Source: Populus alba (lineage: Eukaryota; Streptophyta; Magnoliopsida; Malpighiales; Salicaceae). Taken from it: DNA of 64,000 nucleotides. This document shows, in pieces, positions 27,252 through 39,751 of this stretch (position 1 is the first letter of the stretch; every line of letters begins with the position of its first letter). The stretch lies in NCBI RefSeq assembly GCF_005239225.2, contig NC_133288.1, positions 18,544,169 to 18,608,168 of the forward strand, read 5' to 3'. The notes under the pieces are model-generated. The model saw only the letters and a program-made list of their open reading frames with translations, did not search any database and was not told where the DNA came from. A program made the position numbers and the translations under genes.

Positions 27252-30200
27252 ATGAGGCGGTGGGTCTCACCGCCTAAAACCACCGCCGGTTTAGGGCTGG
27301 CGGCAATTTCTTATGTAGTGGTGGACTATTTGCGCCACCTTTCCCCAACTTGGCACGAGCGTCTCCAGCCAGCATTATGGTCAATACTCGCTCTCATCGC
27401 CGTCTCTCGTGTCCCTTTCTACAAGCACTGGTCGTCTGAGTTTAGAGCTGCCATTCCCTTTGTTGCTTCTATGCTGTTTATGCTCACTTGCCTTCTTTTC
27501 GAGGCTCTCTCTGTGCGCTTTGTCACTGCTGTTCTCGGTCTTGATTGGCACGGGTACTTTCACAGTTGCCTTTTTCTGTTTTAATAAATCCTGTGTTTTT
27601 AGTTTTTAGAAGTAATGATTTTTGGAACTAGTTTGTATTTTATTTATGTTCTATTCTGCTATGGTTTCTTCTGCGATATGATAGCTGTTTAGTTACTTAT
27701 TTAGAAAGATATTAAATTAGCACTGGATCTGATCTGGGTTTGACTTTGAATATCCAGTGATATAATTAATGAAGCAACTGAACCTGAATCCATATCGAGG
27801 AACATTTCCAGTATAGTAGATTCTGATTGGTGAAAGGATATAAATCTTGATTCGGATCAGCCAAAGGCCCAGGTGGATGTTAATTGATTTAGTGTAAGAA
27901 TCAGAATGAACTCTGACTATGCTGTCCAGATTTTTGCCCAAAACGATGGTTGCTGTTTTTGAGGCTAAGGGAAATAAGGACAACTACTCTGCATTTAGGT
28001 CTTTATGTATTGCAATTGCAAAGATTGCCTGTTTCTATTAAATGCTTTGCATTTCCGTATTTAGATCATAGAAAATGTAGATGAATTTATTTGAAACCTT
28101 AGCAGTCCCGTGCATGGAAGTTCTAGAAAGAGTTAAGAAAGAAAATCAGTACATCTGTAGGTGTTCAGAGCCTTGAAATTCACATGTGTGTTTAGTTGTG
28201 CTAGTTGATGAGCTGCAGATGGTTTTCAAATTGTTTTCATCCTGGCAATAGATCCATTATGTATTGCATTCTCAATGAAGAGCAAATTCTGAATTTAAAC
28301 TGGAGTATGTAAATGTTTGAGAGGTCTCTACTTCAGAATTAAGATCCATTATATTCTCAGTGTATCCTTGCTGAACCCATACTTGAGAGTAGGTGTAGAA
28401 TTATTATTTCCCCATGAAACATTCTGTAGGCCCTGAAGAATCATAAATTTGTACTTCTTGTAACAAATTGTGAATGTTATTTAGTGGTTTACTCATTTCA
28501 AAATGAAGATACCCGATAATTATACAAAGATTTAACTTGGAATGACTTGTATTTGTTTGAAGTTGTGATATATCCTGCCAAGACTATAGCTTTCATCTTC
28601 TCAGCTATTTAGATTTAAAACAATAGCCATAAATGTTTATGGTATTCATGGTTGGCTTGATAATGTTGAGCAGTGATACATCTCCTCTACCTGACACCGG
28701 CCAGTGGTTGCTCCTTTCACTGAATGAAAAGCTTCCAGAGACATTGGTTGAGATTCTAAGAGCTCGTATTATTGGACTGCATCATTTCCTGATGTTGTTT
28801 ATGATGCTGGCTTTCTCCGTGCTATTTGACTCTGTACAAGCTCCTGGACTTGGTCTTGGTGCAAGATACATGTTCACTATGGCAATTGGCCGTCTTCTTC
28901 GGGCTATAACTTTTGTATCTACAATTCTACCATCAGCCCGGCCTTGGTGTGCTGCAGCTCGGTTTAGAGTCCCTGCATACCCTCATTACTGGGCTCAGAA
29001 ATATTATGTTCCTTATGCTTCAGATGCAAATGCTATTCGTCAGATAATAAATCAGGATATAGCTTATGGTATGTTTATATTGAAATTGAATTGCAGTATT
29101 TGTTTGGTTTCCTGAATTTGGTGTTCTGATGGTTTTATCAGACTCTAGAAGGCATTTTAATAGTTCTTTTAGCCATCATGATGCTTACAAACTCTTATGG
29201 AACTATCTGGAAAACATAACTCTTTGTTACATTCTATTTGAACACACTGCTCAGTTCACCGAGTGGGTGAATCACATTGTTCATATTCTTCAAGTCACAA
29301 TAGCTCATAACTGTAAATTATTTTCTTGTGAACGTCAAAGGGGATTCATTTCCAGCTACTTTTACCAGAATGAGATGTTTATATTGTTTTTTTTTTTGTG
29401 CGCCACTGGTACTAAACAAATGGGTTATGTAGTTTCTTTTATAAGAAGATTTAAAAGGTCTGACTAATTCAATCTGATTGATTTAATTCTTCTAGATGGT
29501 CTTTTAGTGTAGACAAAGTTCTTAGGCCTGTTTTCTGCCAGAGGGATTTCATATCTAATAAATATGTAGTTGCTGTATGAACTGTGCTTTATTTCATTAC
29601 TAAGCAGTCGCAAATGATTTAAAAGGTCTGACTAATTCAATCTGATTGATTTAATTCTTCTAGATGGTCTTTTAGTGTAGACAAAGTTCTTAGGCCTGTT
29701 CTCTGCCAGAGGGATTTCATATCTAATAAATATGTAGTTGCTGTATGAACTGTGCTTTATTTCATTACTAAGCAGTCGCAAATTATGGCAGATGTGCACT
29801 TCTGCAAAACACTTTTGAATGGAATTTTTTGTTGACGTTTTATTTCTTTTCATTTTTCCAGCTGATACTGGGGAATACCTCGGTGATTACCAGCCAGATT
29901 GGGGTTCCATGAACTTCCTCATAAATTTCTTACGACCCACGCCCGCAGAAGGAGCATCATGGTATAGTCTTCTGAAGAAAGCTGGAGGTGGCTGCAATGA
30001 CCTCCTATACAGCGGCCATATGCTTGTTGCCGTGCTGACCGCAATGGCTTGGACGGTAATCTTGTACTATAAACGTTGAAACTGTGTTGTCCCATCATCT
30101 AATGGCAATTGCTCTGAAGTTTGAACTCAAATTTTTTGGCATATGATTGTAGGAAGCTTATGGAGGCTATAGCTCAGCTTTCATATGGCTGCTTGTGATG

Positions 30201-30551
30201 CACAGTGCCCAGAGAGAAATTCGGGAACGCCACCATTACACAGTAGACTGTGTGGTGGCCATTTATGTAGGCATCCTTCTCTGGAAGATGACTGGTTTTA
30301 TCTGGCCAGCCAAGGATTCAATGAGAAGTAGAAGACTTGCAAAACTTGAGAGAATTCAAGGTAGACTAATCCAAGCAGCAAAAGACTCGGACATGGACGA
30401 AGTGAGGGAGCTTCTCAAGGAGGTTGAGTTGGGCACTCAGGAGAGCCAGAACAAAGGCCACAGTAAGCATTTGTGGTTGTTTTCTTGTGTGACCATTTTC
30501 TCTGCACTAACAGTTGTCCTTCTAGCCTTCACATGGACAAGCGACGGTTGA
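27252..30551 (+). CDS. Sphingomyelin synthase-like (PAP2-type) membrane protein
   Basis: The protein has the C-terminal PAP2-like domain of sphingomyelin and inositolphosphorylceramide synthases, which move a phospho-head group from a phospholipid to a sphingolipid. The exact substrate is unknown here; plants do not make sphingomyelin in quantity. Exons are 27252-27553, 28671-29068, 29862-30055 and 30153-30551, all in phase, giving 430 residues. Several hydrophobic helices are visible in the first 300 residues. The catalytic set is present: SGH with His286, then HHYTVD with His326 and Asp330. A last helix lies near the C-terminus (LFSCVTIFSALTVVLLAF). A Lys/Arg/Glu-rich loop (RSRRLAKLERIQ) precedes it. 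Exon 2 can start at 28671 or 28674 (tandem acceptor). It resembles Arabidopsis At1g43580 and lies next to thioredoxin y as there. Confidence 0.92.
29449..29783. repeat. 168-bp tandem duplication inside an intron
   Basis: Copy 1 is 29449-29616 and copy 2 is 29617-29783. Both begin ATTTAAAAGGTCTGAC. By eye they differ at one base (TTTTCTGCC against TTCTCTGCC). The duplication lies wholly in intron 2 of the sphingomyelin-synthase-like gene and does not touch the splice sites. Confidence 0.95.
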
Positions 30552-31305
30552 TTTCACGTTTTTCTCTCATATGAAGGTTTCGGCAGTGTAATTCGCATGT
30601 GATATTTTCATTGTTGTTGTTGGTGTCAGAACTGGGCTGTGGGAATTTCATGGAATTTTGCCAATCCCCAAAAAAGATGATGAGATTAAAAGCAGCTTCT
30701 TAGAGGTCCATAATTGAAATTTATGTAGGATACTAGTCTTCTGACCACGCTACACTACACGGCTTAGATTAAAAAAAAAATCTGAATCTAAAAAATAATT
30801 CTGGTTCTAATGAACTGAATGTCATTCTTATTAAATTCAATTAGCAGATTAACCTTGAGTTTTCCTTGTCTTGTCTATTTTTAGTTTAAAATTAATCTTG
30901 TAAGAATTGTAATTATAAAAAAAAAAATCAATTGAAAGGAAAAAAAGGAAGATGGAATTTTTAAAAAATAAATAAATTATTTGATATTATTATTAAATTG
31001 AATTCAATTGGTTAACTTTGCAATCTTTTGATATCGATACTTGTATGAGAGTTGATTTTATATGATCTGATGACGTGGGCTTTGTGGTTTAATTTATAAA
31101 ACTCATAACTTAAATCATGAATTTTATCGGGTTTAAAAATTTATTTTTATTTAATAATATAATAATAATAATATTAGATGTTTGTAAAAATTAAGTATCA
31201 ATAATAAAGATTATGTGATAATATTGTACAAAACAAATCCAAATAAATTATCACTATTAAAGAAAAAGATTAAAGGTAAGAAAAAAATTTTGAAGAAAAA
31301 ATTAA
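30552..31305. other. 3' flank and intergenic DNA
   Basis: This covers the 3' untranslated region of the sphingomyelin-synthase-like gene, then AT-rich DNA up to a transposable element. No gene recognised. Confidence 0.4.
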
Positions 31306-32297
31306 GGCCCCGTTTGTTTGCTAAAAAGTAGTTTCCTTTTTGGAAAGTGAATTCTCGGGAAAATGAATTCCGATAAAGTATTTTTCGATGTTTGGTAGTG
31401 TAATGGAAAATAAGTTGAAAAATATTTTCCAGTATTTGGTTATATCATGAAAAATGAGCTGGAAAATAACTTATTAATATTTTATTTTTCTCAAGTTTAT
31501 TAAAATAATGAGGAATAAATCTTACAAATTAAAAAGTTGAATGAGAATGAAATTGAAAAAAAAAATAATTTCATAAATTATCTCAAATAAAATAAATAAT
31601 AATCAAAATAATAGAGATCAAATCTAAAAAATTAAAAAAAAAAAAGATGAAGAAATTAAAATAATAATAATCAACATTTCATAAATTATTTCAAATAAAA
31701 TAAGTAACAATCAAAAGAATGATGATCAAATTTGATAGATAAAAAATTTCAATAAAAAAATGATAAGGAAAAAAAGCAAATAGAAATTATAAAAATAAGG
31801 ACCAAAGTTAATATAAAAATAAAATTTTAAGAGATGAAATTGAAAAATAAATATTCAAAACAAAATATATATAGCAATCAAAAGTTTGAAGGATCAAATT
31901 TGATATAATCAACAAATAATAACATTTCTAAATTTTTCACAACTTATAGAAAGTGTTTTCCGCCCAAATTTTTTAGGAAAACACCTTTTTTGAAAACCAA
32001 GTTAAATTTTTCATTTACTGGAAAATTTTTCCGTTGACCAACTTTTCTAGTGGCAAACAAACACAAGAAAGTTTGAAAAGTGATTTTCAGAAAACAAACA
32101 CAGCTAAAAGGAAAAATACTTTCCTGAAAACCAAGCTAAATTTTTCTTTGACTGAAAAGTGTTTTTTGTTGACTAGAAAATGTTTTCCTTTGACCGGAAA
32201 GTGTTTTCTGTTGACCAATTTTTCTAATAACAAACAAATACAGAAAAGTTTGGAAAATAGTTTCCCGAAAACTACTTTCCAAGAAACAAACATGACC
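31306..32297. mobile_element. Harbinger/Tourist-like non-autonomous DNA element
   Basis: The element starts GGCCCCGTTTGTTTG and ends CAAACATGACC, imperfect terminal inverted repeats. The trinucleotide TAA flanks both ends (31303-31305 and 32298-32300), the target duplication of PIF/Harbinger elements. Subterminal blocks repeat motifs such as GGAAAATGAATTCC and AAGTGTTTTCC in both orientations. It is 992 bp long, AT-rich inside and has no transposase. A related copy lies at 62242-63061. Open frames within it (32034-32300) come from the inverted subterminal repeats. Confidence 0.75.
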
Positions 32298-33431
32298 TAA
32301 GATGCTTTTAGTAGAGAGAGTGATTGTTCAGGGCTTCGGAAATCTTCTTCACGAGTGATAAATTGGGCACCATTTATGCTTGTATTTTGAGATGAACTTT
32401 TAAGGTATAAAAACATTTAATATGAACTCCTCGCATTAAAATGAACAATTTGACACATAAATCCTTTATTTTAGTGGTCTATATCGGTGTCAACAACAAG
32501 TTTCTCTTTCTACTATTTGAATTCAGTGATTTTTTCTCTCTCCTTTCTCAACAGAGAACAAAAAATAACAAAAAAAAAAATCTTATGTATCAAAATGAAA
32601 CTAAAACAATTTCAAGGAACCGTAATTGTATAATTTGCGTGATTGTTTAAGTTAGAGGAGTAAAATTAATGTTTTCAAAACTTATGATATGTCAATTATG
32701 TTTGCCAAGTTTTTTATTTCGGTTCCCTCTCTTTCAATCTCACTCTTTTATAAGAATATGAAATCAATTGCTTTTTAAATAGGACTTGATTGCTTAAAAA
32801 TAAAATTTGAGGATCAAACTGAAAAATCAAAAGTTTATAAAGTAACAAACATATAGTAAAAATTACACACATTTTAGTATATAAGTAGTAATAGTTAATT
32901 TATCTCCCTTCAATCAATCATAAAAGGACGAGGAGACGGGGATGGTGAAGACCAAAAACCTTCAATTGGCAGCTAAAATTCCACCTTTCAGATCTGGTGA
33001 TTCAATAAGCCCATTTTCACATGGGCCTTGAACCCATTTTCATCTAAGAAAATTCTAAAACCGGTAAAAGAAAGTTGGCGCGTGGAAAATGGGCACCTTA
33101 ATTAATCTATTTCCAGGAATGCAGGACAGGGTTGTCGCTTCTCCTGTTTCTGCCATCAAACAAAAATAATCAGGTGGCGCCACGTCATATTCACACCATA
33201 CAACGAATCAAAAGCCACCGAACCTTTCAACTATCCTGTATCAGCCATACCGTATAATTACCTTTCGAAAATGAAAGGCGTTCGCTACTAGTTTCCGGAC
33301 AAAAGCAGAACGTTCATTACCAAACAGATATTTTTGCCTCTCCGATTATTATACCCAAAAAAAATCGTTTTAGGTTTCTGTTCTTGTGGATTCTCTCCCT
33401 GCCGTTGAAGAAATATCTATCCAGAAAGAAA
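32298..33431. other. Intergenic and promoter of thioredoxin y
   Basis: AT-rich DNA up to about 32900, then a less AT-rich stretch that leads into the thioredoxin y gene and should hold its promoter and leader. A GCCACGTCATATTC motif (ACGT core) lies near 33178. No gene recognised. Confidence 0.4.
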
Positions 33432-35755
33432 ATGGCGATTTCTTCTCTTTCAGCGTCAACAATTCCTTCATTGAATACTCGCAACTCCACCTCTAATTAC
33501 TCTTCCAAATTATCTTCGTTTTCTTCTCTCCAGTTTCCAGCACAGCTTCATCGACTTCAATTTCGGAACAGAGGGGTTTCCTCCCACTCCAGGCAGCGAA
33601 ATTTTCCCCTGGTAACTCTTTTTTCTATTTTATTTTGTTGAAATTGTTGAGATTTAAATGTTTACTGGGGACTGGTTTTAAATGATTGCTGTTTTTATTT
33701 ATTTATGTTGGTTGGAATTTGTGGTTGTTAGGTTTGGGATTTGGGTAACTACCACTCAATACACTAAGACATTGTTTTTTAAAATATTGCAGTAAAATTG
33801 TAGACTCTTTTGGTTGCTCTTTATGTGGAACTAATTCAATGAAAGCTTGACATTTAGGACTCTGTATCTACATTTGACATCTTTGTTCTTATTTTATATT
33901 GTTACTGATAGTTTGGGTAGACAACTTATGAAATTATCTAATGGTAGTTATCGCCTGATGATTGTAACAATGATTCTAACTATATTTGTTCTGGTTCTTG
34001 TCTCCAATGGTTTTTAACTGTCATTCCCATTGACCTTTAACCATAATTCTTCAAACATAGATTGACGTGGATCGTTTCGAGTCAAACACATCCTGGGTTA
34101 TTCTATATCTATGTAGTGTAGCTCATATGCAAGATTATTAGAACTTGGATGTTTGAGAGAAACTTGTAAGATATACGATGCAGTTCATTATGGAGGTAAT
34201 AATGGAGGTGAGCATTACTCAGATGCGCACGATTACTCTAAGGCTTTAGGTGTCATTGACAACCATGGGATTCAATTCCTTATCCTACTTTGGTTTTTCT
34301 CAATATCTGTCTGGTTGTGTCTGCTATAAATGTAAGCAATGAACAAGAACAGTCAATCTGACTTTGATTGTATTGTTGTCAATATGTATAGGCTTTATGT
34401 AATAGTTTTGTTGTGTGTCTGAGCTATCAAGTTCAAACTGCTATTTATTCCATATGCATTGATTCTTTTTTTTTGTTTGTTTTTCAAATGATTATCACAG
34501 GTTGCAGCAAAGAAGCAAACTTTTTCCACCTTTGACGAGTTGCTACAGAATTCTGACAAACCCGTGCTGGTTGACTTTTATGCAACCTGGTGATTTACTT
34601 TCTTATCTTTTCTATAAGATTTCTGTTTGTACTCTTCCTTTACATTATTGGAAAAGGATGCCATGAATGGAGATTGCATGCAATCATCTGAACTCCAAAA
34701 CTGATACTATGCAGACTATCCTATATATATATGGAATCACTTGACTGGAATTAATATGCTAGTCTTCAAAGCAAATTTTCACATTTTTATGTCAACTAGG
34801 ATTAACCTTTTGATTGGCAAGGTTATGAACTTGGCTATTGAGTAGCTTGGTGATGGATAAGGATCTTTAAGATTTGCTGATGTTAGCATTTTGGATTGAT
34901 TTAGAATCTCAATTGAATAGTGCAGCTAACCTGTGGTGTACAGGTGTGGTCCTTGTCAATTTATGGCCCCAGTTCTCGATGAAGTTGGTGCTGTCCTGAA
35001 AGACACGGTCCAGGTGGTGAAAATCGACACTGAGAAATATCCCAGCATTGCTGATAAATACAAAATAGAGGCCTTGCCGACTTTTATCATATTCAAGGAT
35101 GCAAAGCCATATGATCGATTTGTAAGTTGATTTAATTTCTAGCCATACGTCCTGAGACCTATTCAGTTGTGGAATTAAGGCTGTTTTCTAAATATTTGTT
35201 ATAGAGGGGACTAATAGATTTTTTTGAACTAGAGAAAATGGATTTTGTTCAAATTTGTTTTTTTTTTTTAATAGGAAACTACAGTGGAAGTTTTCTAATT
35301 TTTCGAGTTTATACTAGATTTTGGAAAACAATCTTGTCTGCATGTAGGCTACTGAAAGGCATAAATCTTGTTTGTGAGGCTATCAAATCAGGCACATCAC
35401 TCTTATGTGCCTGGGAGCATGCATATATTTGATAACTTGATTGTGAATTATTAAGTCAATTGTGATGTTTAGGTTGATCCTTTCTTATTAACTAACCAAC
35501 AAAAATAAAGAGATGATAAAGACCTGCATGTTTGACCACAAGGCCTGCGTCCATTAGAGAAGAGGGAACTTTATAATGCTACATTGTTTTCAAGTTTTTC
35601 TAGTTCTATTGCTTCTTGTTCTATAGCCACTTATGGTCATCTATTTGCCCGCTCGAGTTTTTTAGCGATCTTGGTTCTATCATTTGCAGGAGGGTGCTTT
35701 GACTAAAGATCAGCTCATCCAGCGCATTGAAAGTTCACTGAATGTCAAGCAATAG
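33432..35755 (+). CDS. TRXY2: Thioredoxin y, chloroplast-targeted
   Basis: A plastid y-type thioredoxin reduces target disulphides, in the family supporting antioxidant enzymes such as peroxiredoxin Q and methionine sulphoxide reductase. Exons are 33432-33611, 34501-34589, 34944-35121 and 35690-35755, in phase, coding for 170 residues. Residues 1 to about 60 form a Ser-rich, acid-poor transit peptide (MAISSLSAS). The thioredoxin fold follows, with the active site WCGPC at residues 90-94 split by intron 2, cis-Pro in ALPTFIIF, and the C-terminal helix ending SSLNVKQ. I chose the ATG at 33432, where the transit peptide starts; an upstream GTG frame is not needed. Strongest resemblance from memory is to Arabidopsis TRX y2 (At1g43560), consistent with the neighbouring sphingomyelin-synthase-like gene. 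Confidence 0.93.
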
Positions 35756-35822
35756 CAGCCGCCAGCTTGTTTGTATCCCTTTTTATCGTCTTTCCATATT
35801 ATGTTATGAAACTCCAGGCGAA

Positions 35823-35826
<4 letters not shown>

Positions 35827-35864
<38 letters not shown>
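35827..35864. repeat. (TC)19 microsatellite in the thioredoxin y 3' region
   Basis: About 19 TC units start 72 bp after the thioredoxin stop codon, so probably lie inside the 3' untranslated region. Confidence 0.95.
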
Positions 35865-35866
<2 letters not shown>

Positions 35867-36723
35867 GTTATTCAGCTCCCAGTTCAAAGATCAATACAAT
35901 GAGAAGCCATTATATTTGGATTTTTTACGGCTAGATGCCTAGATCACCCTGCTATTCCCATCACTTCCCAAGTTTTCTTTTCAATTTTATCTCAATGTCC
36001 GTGTACCAAGAAAATGACTGAAATTGTTCCCGAATATGTTGATCAAGTAAAATTGTTCCGCAAATGATTTGTATCTGCTATGTAGTTTTGATGAGAGAAT
36101 CTGTTCTCTGATTATGATAAAAACGATTACCAAGCTGTAAACGGATGAATTCCATCCAACAAAATATCGATCTTATTTTAGGCTTGACCTAGCCATAGCT
36201 TTGACATTTGGGACCTTCTGACCAGAAAGTATTATTGGACAATTACATGCAGGAATGATGTCATACCATGGACGATTTTCACGGGTTTTTAGTGGAACAT
36301 GTTTGGCTATTCATGAGATGGTTCATCAAACCTCCGGAGAAAACCGGACCATCAGACCTCGTTAATCTTGTCTTTCCAATTCCCATGAAATTCAGCATTC
36401 CAGGATACATATATGAAACTTTTCTTTGGCAGGTTAGCAGTCTCTGCCCACCTGAACTCAGCATACCAATTGCCCACAAAATTTACAGACACCACTTTTC
36501 TGCGAGATAGGAAGCCAGGTAATCTTTTAGAATGCTCCTTCCTCGTATGGACGCAGGGTAGCAGAAGCTTGGACCTAGAAGTCGGGCCCAAATTTGAACC
36601 GGACCATAAAAAAGTGAAGTTCTGAATGTTTCCTTCCACTTCAATATTTCTTGAAAGAGCCCGTGTGCTGTTAGAGAGGTTCCCGTGCCAGTAGCCACGC
36701 TCGCTCGAGATTCAGAAATCAAG
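35865..36723. other. Intergenic and promoter of the SET gene
   Basis: The gap between the thioredoxin and SET genes. Open frames of up to 95 codons on both strands overlap one another here and look like chance. A leader of the SET gene is likely from about 36650. Confidence 0.4.
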
Positions 36724-39700
36724 ATGGAGATGAGAGCCGGTGAAGAGGACATAGAAATTGGCGAGGACATTACCCCATCGGTGATCCCTCTCTCTTACGC
36801 TCTTCATGATTCTTTCCTTCACTCTCACTGCTCCTCTTGCTTCTCCCGTCTCCCTAGTACTAATTTTACCCAGCATCACCATGTCCCCACGCTACTCTAC
36901 TGTTCCTCTATCTGCTCCTCTTCCCACTTCTCCCCGCCGAACTCCACCTTCCTCCACTCCCCCCCTCCTCCGACCTCCGCGCTGCCCTCCGCCTCCTCCC
37001 CCACTCTCTCCCATCCTCCTCTATCAACAGAATTTGTGGCTTATTGACGAACCGAGAGAAATTGATGGCCGACGAAGAGATTTCAGCTCACGTAAGATAT
37101 GGAGCGAAGGCCATAGCAGCTGCGAGAAGGATGGAGATGGTTGAAAACGAAAAAAATGACGCTGTTTTGTTGGAGGCTGCATTGTGCGTGGTGCTAACGA
37201 ACGCCGTCGAGGTACACGATAACGAAGGGCGCTCCATCGGGATTGCTGTTTATGGCCCTAATTTCTCGTGGATTAATCACAGTTGTTCTCCCAATGCTTG
37301 TTATCGATTTATTATTTTCTCCTGATAATGTGATGCCGTTCAGCGAGGAGTCGAGGTTACGAATTCTTCCTGCTGGCACCAAAGTAAAGTCACAGTGATT
37401 TCCATCTTGAAAAGAAGTCCATGAAACTGAAATATTGGTTGCATTCTTTTTTATTTATCTGTTTTTGCTATAATTTACCTGTCTATTTCTGCGTTGCAGA
37501 GTGATAATGGTGTGCATAACAACATTGAATTCCCAAAAGGTTATACTGCATATTGGTGGCGGTGGTTGTTCTTTATGGAGGATTCTTTTTTATTATGATC
37601 TGGCTCGTTTAGATTTTAAATCTGTTGTTTGGCAGGATGTAGTGGAAGTGGACCAAGAGTGATTGTGAGGAGTATTAAGAGGATTAAGAGAGGTGAGGAG
37701 GTGACTGTGGCATACACAGACTTGTTGCAGCCTAAGGTAGTAAAATCTTTTTACACTTCCTTTGCTGTTCTTTTTCTTGTCGTTAAGGTTCCAATACATG
37801 AAACGATTCCAAATGAATTTTCTTGCACTCGATCAAATCCTGCATTACAGAATCCAACTTTCTTGTTTGAAATATTTACATTATGTTCACCGATGCCATT
37901 CCTAGGAAATAAGGCGGTCAGAATTGTGGGGCAAGTATCGTTTTATTTGTTGCTGTACACGATGCATTGCATCACCCCCTTCTCATGTAGATCATGTTCT
38001 GCAGGTAATTTTATTATATTTTTTCACAATATTATGTGCATTGTTGTGCGATGTCTGTCCAATTCATGATCAGATCGTTACTGAAACTGGGTTGGCGATT
38101 ATGATCAATATTAATGTGTGAAAGATGATGACAATTAAGGTCGCGTTGTTTCAATGAAAAGTTTTTCCAAATGAGAGAATTTATAAACATTAGGACTCTT
38201 TTTTCCATGTCAGGATCGCATCTCATTTATGAGAAAATTTTTAGGACAAGTGGTTTAAGAGTTAAGACAAGTAAAGCTATGATGTACCACTATGATTCTC
38301 CATTGAAGTTGGCATTTGGCAGTAGCCATGCCACGTCAAAGGCCAATGGTGGTGAATGGAAATTAAATGATTGACGATCAACCCTTTGTCACTCTTTTCT
38401 GTGAACAAAAAGGCAAATATCCTTTGAGTCGCAAGTCATTATGGTTTTTCTGTCTGTTAGGAAATTATATTCCACTTTCCTCTCTTGAACAGAGATTAGA
38501 AAGTGTCAAGTGTGTTCTTGTTTATGAGGTTTTCCAATTTTTTTGTAAACAAAAAGGCTTCTTTCGCCCCATGAACTATGAGGTAACTTTTGAAATTGAA
38601 TTCTGTCCTAACCTCTCTGAAAGCTCAAATCATAAGATTGGGAGGGTGAACATATTTTTCCTTGTTTGAGAAATTGGTGCATGACTGATTCTACATATTG
38701 TTTTGAACATGCATTAACCCTGAATTCTCACATCTAGGAAATTTCTGCATCAAATCTGGCCTCTTCGAGCTTAAATTCTGAACTCAGCTTTTATAGGGAT
38801 GAAGCAACTAGAAAGCTGACAGATTATGTAGATGAAGTTACGGACGAGTATCTTGCTGTTGGTGATCCTGAATCTTGCTGCAAGAAGCTTGAGAACATGC
38901 TGATCACTGGCCTCCTTGATGAGCAGTTAGAGGTCAGAGAAGGAAAATCACAGTTGAACTTCAGGTTGCATCCCCTGCACCATCTTGCTCTGAACACGTA
39001 TACAATTCTGGCTTCTGCTTATAAAATACGAGCAAGTGACTTATTTTGTCTGCATTCTGAGGTGGGTGGACTTTCATTGGAAGCTTTGAGCATGTCCAGA
39101 ATCAGTGCAGCATACTCATTGTTGCTTGCAACTTCAACTTACCATCTGTTTTGTTTTGAATCTTCACTGCTTGTATCTGTTGCAAATTTCTGGACAAGTG
39201 CAGGGGAGTCCTTATTGGCTCTTGCTAAAAGCTCAGCATGGGATTCTCTTGGAAAATGTGGGTTTCCTGTCTTGAATCGTTCTCCTCTAGCTATGCACAA
39301 ATGCTCCAAGTGCTCATTGCTTGAAAGCTTTGAAGTAAATTTATCATTTGGTCAAGATCAAATCCGAAAGGCAGGTTTTGACAGCGTTTCGAGCAGTTTT
39401 CTTGATTGCATTGGTAGTTTGTTGCAAGAAGTTTGGGGTTTTCTGATTCAAGGCGACCGCTACCTGAAAATGTTTAAAGATCCCACAGGTTTCAGTTGGC
39501 TTGGGAAATCCTTAGACATTTGGGATTTTGATGCTGAATTAAGCCATAACGATGTGGATTTCAATTGTTGGACCAACAAAAGTGTTTCTGGAATTGAGGC
39601 GCTGGGGTACACCGACCAATGGAGAATAAATACTTTTCAGCTTGGTGTTCATTGCTTGCTCTATGGAGGATTTTTAGCTGGCATATGTTATGGTCCTCAT

Positions 39701-39751
39701 TCTCATTGGATGAGTCACATTCGGGGTGCTCTAAATTATGAGGGGAAATAA
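36724..39751 (+). CDS. SET-domain protein, At1g43245-like, two frameshifts
   Basis: A SET-domain protein, expected to methylate lysine in histones or other proteins. Exons are 36724-37383, 37500-37539, 37636-37736, 37906-38004 and 38738-39751. An N-terminal Cys-rich segment (CSSCFSRLP, then YCSSICSSSHF) looks like a reduced MYND-type zinc finger inserted in the SET domain. The SET core follows: NHSCSPNACYRF and GEEVTVAYTDLLQP, then a Cys cluster (YRFICCCTRC) as in post-SET regions. The last exon is a helical C-terminal region of about 337 residues. Exon 1 changes frame twice: one base seems missing in the 7-C run at 36959-36965, and one is extra near 37311-37318. Between them the frame is clean and carries the SET core. 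Corrected, the protein would be about 637 residues. Because both sites are homopolymers, sequence error is as likely as damage. Confidence 0.85.
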